NCBI GenBank assembly: GCA_016302655.1
Contig: JAEDNF010000086.1
Location: forward strand, 1-6,886
From: Oscillospiraceae bacterium
Lineage (GTDB): Bacteria; Bacillota; Clostridia; Oscillospirales; Ruminococcaceae
DNA: 6,886 nt
Reading direction: 5' to 3'
The notes under the pieces were generated by a model that saw nothing but the letters and a program-made list of their open reading frames with translations, was not told the DNA's origin and did no database searches. The position numbers and the translations under genes are program-made. The first letter of the stretch is position 1; every line of letters starts with the position of its first letter. Below, one piece after another: positions 6,336 to 6,886 of the stretch.

Positions 6336-6886
6336 ATGGAAGAAAAAATCGTTAATACCACAAGTGATAATAAAAGCGAAGAGCCCGCAAAAAACGGTTT
6401 TTTTGCCGAGTTATTTGACTGGTTATGCAGCATTTTTTCAGCCATTCTGTGCTTTGTAATAATTTTTGCACTGTTTGCCCGTGTTATCACTGTTGACGGT
6501 GAATCAATGGTGCCTACGCTCCAGGATCAGCAGAGACTGATTGTATCCGATTTATTCTATACTCCTCAGTACGGGGATATAGTTATCCTTTATGCCGATA
6601 AGCTGTACAATTACTCAAACTCTACAGCCGGCAAACCTATCGTCAAGAGAGTCATCGGACTTCCCGGCGACAAAATCAAAATTGATTTTGCAAAAGGAAT
6701 AGTATACAGAAACGGCGAAGCGCTTGATGAGCCGTATACTAACACTTTGACTAACTTACCCGAGAACTTCCCTAATAATCAAGAAGTTACTATTGAAGAG
6801 GGCAAAGTATTCGTTCTGGGCGATAACAGAAACGCTTCAAAGGACAGCCGAAGCAACGAGATAGGTCAGGTCGATATGCGTTATAT
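6336..6886 (+). CDS. lepB: Signal peptidase I, 3' partial
   Basis: The first 183 residues are visible; the gene continues beyond the window. An acidic, polar N-terminal tail (about 1-25) is followed by one membrane segment (about 30-51) and then the S26 peptidase domain outside the membrane. GESMVPTL contains the likely catalytic Ser57, KRVIGLPGD contains the catalytic Lys104, and the GDNRNASKDSR box is present near residue 163. The enzyme removes signal peptides from exported proteins. The ATG is supported by GAAGGG (6323-6328) seven bases upstream. The position after rplS matches the rplS-lepB order common in Firmicutes, where rbgA and rnhB often come next. Its expression is probably limited by the hairpin just upstream. 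Confidence 0.95.
   Translation, partial: MEEKIVNTTSDNKSEEPAKNGFFAELFDWLCSIFSAILCFVIIFALFARVITVDGESMVPTLQDQQRLIVSDLFYTPQYGDIVILYADKLYNYSNSTAGKPIVKRVIGLPGDKIKIDFAKGIVYRNGEALDEPYTNTLTNLPENFPNNQEVTIEEGKVFVLGDNRNASKDSRSNEIGQVDMRY

Noticed and set aside
1..6886. Mobile elements, CRISPR arrays, defence or toxin-antitoxin genes
   Set aside because: No transposase, integrase, regularly spaced repeats, terminal inverted repeats or small paired genes of such types were seen; all gene content is housekeeping or envelope related.

Overview
The window looks like a chromosomal housekeeping stretch from a low-to-mid GC Gram-positive anaerobe of the Clostridia, most likely Ruminococcus-like (Oscillospiraceae). 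The evidence is the split pair of radical SAM/DUF2344 genes, the rplS-lepB order, strong purine-rich ribosome binding sites, sigma-A type promoters and clostridial-type protein sequences. All recognisable genes are on the + strand. I see no mobile element, CRISPR array, tRNA or rRNA.

Layout. Positions 1-2318 hold the 3' part of a large cell-wall protein: the end of a glycoside-hydrolase-like (GHL10-type) domain, an Ig-like module, a long middle region and a C-terminal Amidase_3 domain with all four expected metal/catalytic residues. A strong hairpin terminator follows. A short intergenic region with a promoter leads to a small membrane-embedded M50 (site-2) metalloprotease (2467-3057). A separate promoter then drives two translationally coupled genes: a radical SAM protein of the TIGR03960 type (3128-4978) and its partner of the TIGR03936/DUF2344 type (4971-5609), whose biochemical role is not established. 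After a weak possible terminator and a strong extended -10 promoter comes a leader of about 196 nt, rich in hairpins, ahead of rplS (ribosomal protein L19, 5906-6247). A two-part terminator/attenuator hairpin separates rplS from lepB (signal peptidase I), which runs off the end at 6886.

How the genes work together. The amidase, the M50 protease and signal peptidase I all act at the envelope but sit in separate transcription units. The radical SAM pair is clearly a functional unit. rplS-lepB is a common Firmicutes arrangement, and the hairpin between them probably sets lepB expression by partial readthrough.

The part least explained by known gene content is the rplS leader (5710-5905). It has five local hairpins with competing pairings, an 8-nt direct repeat and a possible 10-residue leader peptide with its own Shine-Dalgarno sequence. 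I found no clear sign of an entirely new system; this leader is the best candidate for something undescribed.
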